Positions 62,941-64,000 of a DNA stretch of 64,000 nt are shown in pieces. The notes under the pieces are model-generated. The model did no database searches. It saw nothing but the letters and a program-made list of their open reading frames with translations, and had not been told where the DNA came from. Within the stretch, counting starts at the first letter, position 1, and each line of letters begins with the position of its first letter. Origin of the DNA: Methylosinus sp. LW4 (GTDB taxonomy: Bacteria > Pseudomonadota > Alphaproteobacteria > Rhizobiales > Beijerinckiaceae); assembly GCF_000379125.1 (NCBI RefSeq), contig NZ_KB900626.1:2304667-2368666 (forward strand). The letters are read 5' to 3'. A program made the position numbers and the translations under genes.

Positions 62941-63600
62941 ATGCCGCTCCAAATTGGCGAAGCAGCGCCGGATTTCGAAGCCGACACGACCGAGGGACGC
63001 ATCAAGTTCCATGATTGGATCGGCGATTCTTATGTCGTCCTGTTCTCGCATCCCAAGGACTTCACCCCCGTCTGCACGACAGAGCTCGGCTATCTCGCCA
63101 AGGTGAAAGCCGAATTCGACAAGCGCGGAACCAAGGTCATCGGGCTCAGCGTCGACAAGGTCGACAATCACGCCGCCTGGGCCAAGGACATAGAAGAAAC
63201 CCAAGGCGCGGCGCCGAATTATCCGGTCATCGGCGACGCCGATCTCAATGTCTCCAAGCTCTATGGCATGTTGCCGGCGGCCGCCTCCGGCGATTCCGCG
63301 ACGCGCACGCCGGCCGACAATCTGACCGTGCGCAATGTGTTCATCATCGGGCCGGACAAGAAGATCAAGCTCGTCATCGCCTATCCCATGACGACGGGCC
63401 GCAATTTCGACGAGGTGATCCGCGTGCTGGATTCAATCCAGCTGACCGCCAAGCATCGCGTCGCGACGCCGGTGAATTGGAAGCAGGGCGACGACGTCAT
63501 CATCGCCGGCTCGGTCTCCGACGATGAGGCGAAGACGATCTATCCCGAGGGCTGGAAGGCGCCCAAGCCCTATCTCCGCATCGTGCCGCAGCCGAAGTAG
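62941..63600 (+). CDS. 1-Cys peroxiredoxin (Prx6-like)
   Basis: A 219-residue peroxidase of the AhpC/Prx6 class. The peroxidatic Cys is in SHPKDFTPVCTTELGYLAKV, preceded by FEADTTEGRIKFHDW; the Arg of the active site is in TVRNVFIIGPDKKIKLVIAYPMTTGRNFDEVIRVLDSIQL. The long C-terminal domain (YPEGWKAPKPYLRIVPQ) is the dimer arm of Prx6-type enzymes. A strong ribosome binding site (GAGGAG) precedes the ATG at 62941. It reduces hydrogen and organic peroxides in the cytoplasm. A terminator follows. Confidence 0.95.
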   Translation: MPLQIGEAAPDFEADTTEGRIKFHDWIGDSYVVLFSHPKDFTPVCTTELGYLAKVKAEFDKRGTKVIGLSVDKVDNHAAWAKDIEETQGAAPNYPVIGDADLNVSKLYGMLPAAASGDSATRTPADNLTVRNVFIIGPDKKIKLVIAYPMTTGRNFDEVIRVLDSIQLTAKHRVATPVNWKQGDDVIIAGSVSDDEAKTIYPEGWKAPKPYLRIVPQPK

Positions 63601-63632
63601 CGCGCCTCGTTCAATTTTCCCCGAGACGAGAG

Positions 63633-63658
63633 AGCCCGGCGAGCCGCCGGGCTTTTTT
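63633..63658 (+). terminator. Rho-independent terminator of the peroxiredoxin gene
   Basis: AGCCCGGCG-agc-CGCCGGGCT followed by TTTTTT, 33 bp after the stop at 63600. The stem of nine pairs and the T tract make a clear intrinsic terminator. Confidence 0.93.
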
Positions 63659-63866
63659 CGTTTCCGCGTCCTTTCATTTTCGGCACGAGCGTGGCTTTTG
63701 GCCCCCGGCTCTGCGATGATCGACGACGAGTCGGCCGGCCCTGTCACGCCCGCGCCGGCGCTCCATATGGCTCATGGGCGGGGATGCGCCATCGTCGCGG
63801 CGCCGTTCCGCTTTTCGCCTTTTTCGTCTTCGACAAAGAGCGTCGGAATCGATCGGAAAGACCATC

Positions 63867-64000
63867 ATGTCGCTTCGTCTACGTCTCGTCCTCGGCGTCG
63901 CCGCCCTGCTGGCCAATGCGAGCGCGGCGACCGCGCAATATTATTTCTGGCCGGAGTCGACGCAAAATGGCGCGACAGCCGATCCCGACTACGAGGCGCA
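63867..64000 (+). CDS. Start of a secreted protein, truncated by the window
   Basis: The first 44 codons of an open frame with a good signal peptide (LRLVLGVAALLANASAATAQ) followed by YYFWPESTQNGATADPDYEA. I cannot name the family from this fragment. The frame runs off the right edge. No strong ribosome binding site is visible (CGGAAAGACCATC precedes the ATG). Confidence 0.5.
   Translation, partial: MSLRLRLVLGVAALLANASAATAQYYFWPESTQNGATADPDYEA

Overview
The window reads as chromosomal DNA of a GC-rich alphaproteobacterium, most likely a rhizobial-order methylotroph or methanotroph such as Methylosinus or Methylocystis. The order-level call rests on a CcrM-type adenine methyltransferase, a FixL/FixJ-like two-component pair, a tRNA-His with A73 and no extra 5' G, class I PhaC, methylmalonyl-CoA mutase and GAAC-N7-GAAC LexA boxes. 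The methanotroph assignment is weaker: no methane or methanol oxidation gene lies here. I found no insertion sequence, phage, CRISPR array or rRNA.

Layout. 1-3.4 kb (minus) is a cell-surface signalling module: DUF2946-like small protein, ECF sigma factor, FecR-type anti-sigma factor and a TonB receptor cut by the window edge. 3.5-13.7 kb is mostly housekeeping: tRNA-His, a nitrilase-fold amidase, an IHF-like protein, a YebC regulator, DUF4265 and YidB proteins, a coiled-coil membrane protein, MutL, a DUF188 protein, a DMP19-like protein, Yip1 and a degenerate isochorismatase-fold protein. 13.7-19.1 kb is sensory: a FixJ-like regulator, a large PAS kinase and a globin-coupled chemoreceptor. 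19.4-21.9 kb is a TPR-glycosyltransferase-DUF6165 fusion. 21.9-30 kb holds TldE and TldD on the minus strand, separated by a second complete DUF2946/sigma/FecR/TonB module on the plus strand.

30-36.4 kb is a molybdenum-centred island: ModA without ModBC, an HTH plus PBP-like regulator, a truncated hemoglobin, two EF2563/YqeB-like proteins, a stand-alone ModC-type TOBE protein, a DNA-binding-only ModE and a cupin, with a sequence very like the E. coli ModE operator at 36005-36024. 36.4-41.5 kb has CcrM, RNase HII, an SplB-like radical SAM protein behind two exact LexA boxes, and a HerA-like ATPase. 41.6-53.4 kb carries methylmalonyl-CoA mutase, an SDR, a retropepsin-like protein, an EF-hand-like secreted protein, a second chemoreceptor, a cytochrome c, an aminotransferase and an unusually long PHA synthase. 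53.5-57.9 kb has a protein of unknown function, a zinc-ribbon protein, an FAD monooxygenase, a TMEM175-type channel, MipA/OmpV and a third DUF2946-like protein. 58.3-62.6 kb is tyrosine catabolism from 4-hydroxyphenylpyruvate to fumarate and acetoacetate. The window ends with a 1-Cys peroxiredoxin and the start of a secreted protein.

The points most worth following are the twice-occurring four-gene TonB/DUF2946 module (one copy between tldD and tldE), the molybdenum island in which ModE-type DNA-binding and TOBE domains are separate convergent overlapping genes, and the SOS-type boxes ahead of an SplB-like radical SAM gene. Convergent gene ends repeatedly carry palindromic repeats, one of which occurs at both 5.2 kb and 41.6 kb.
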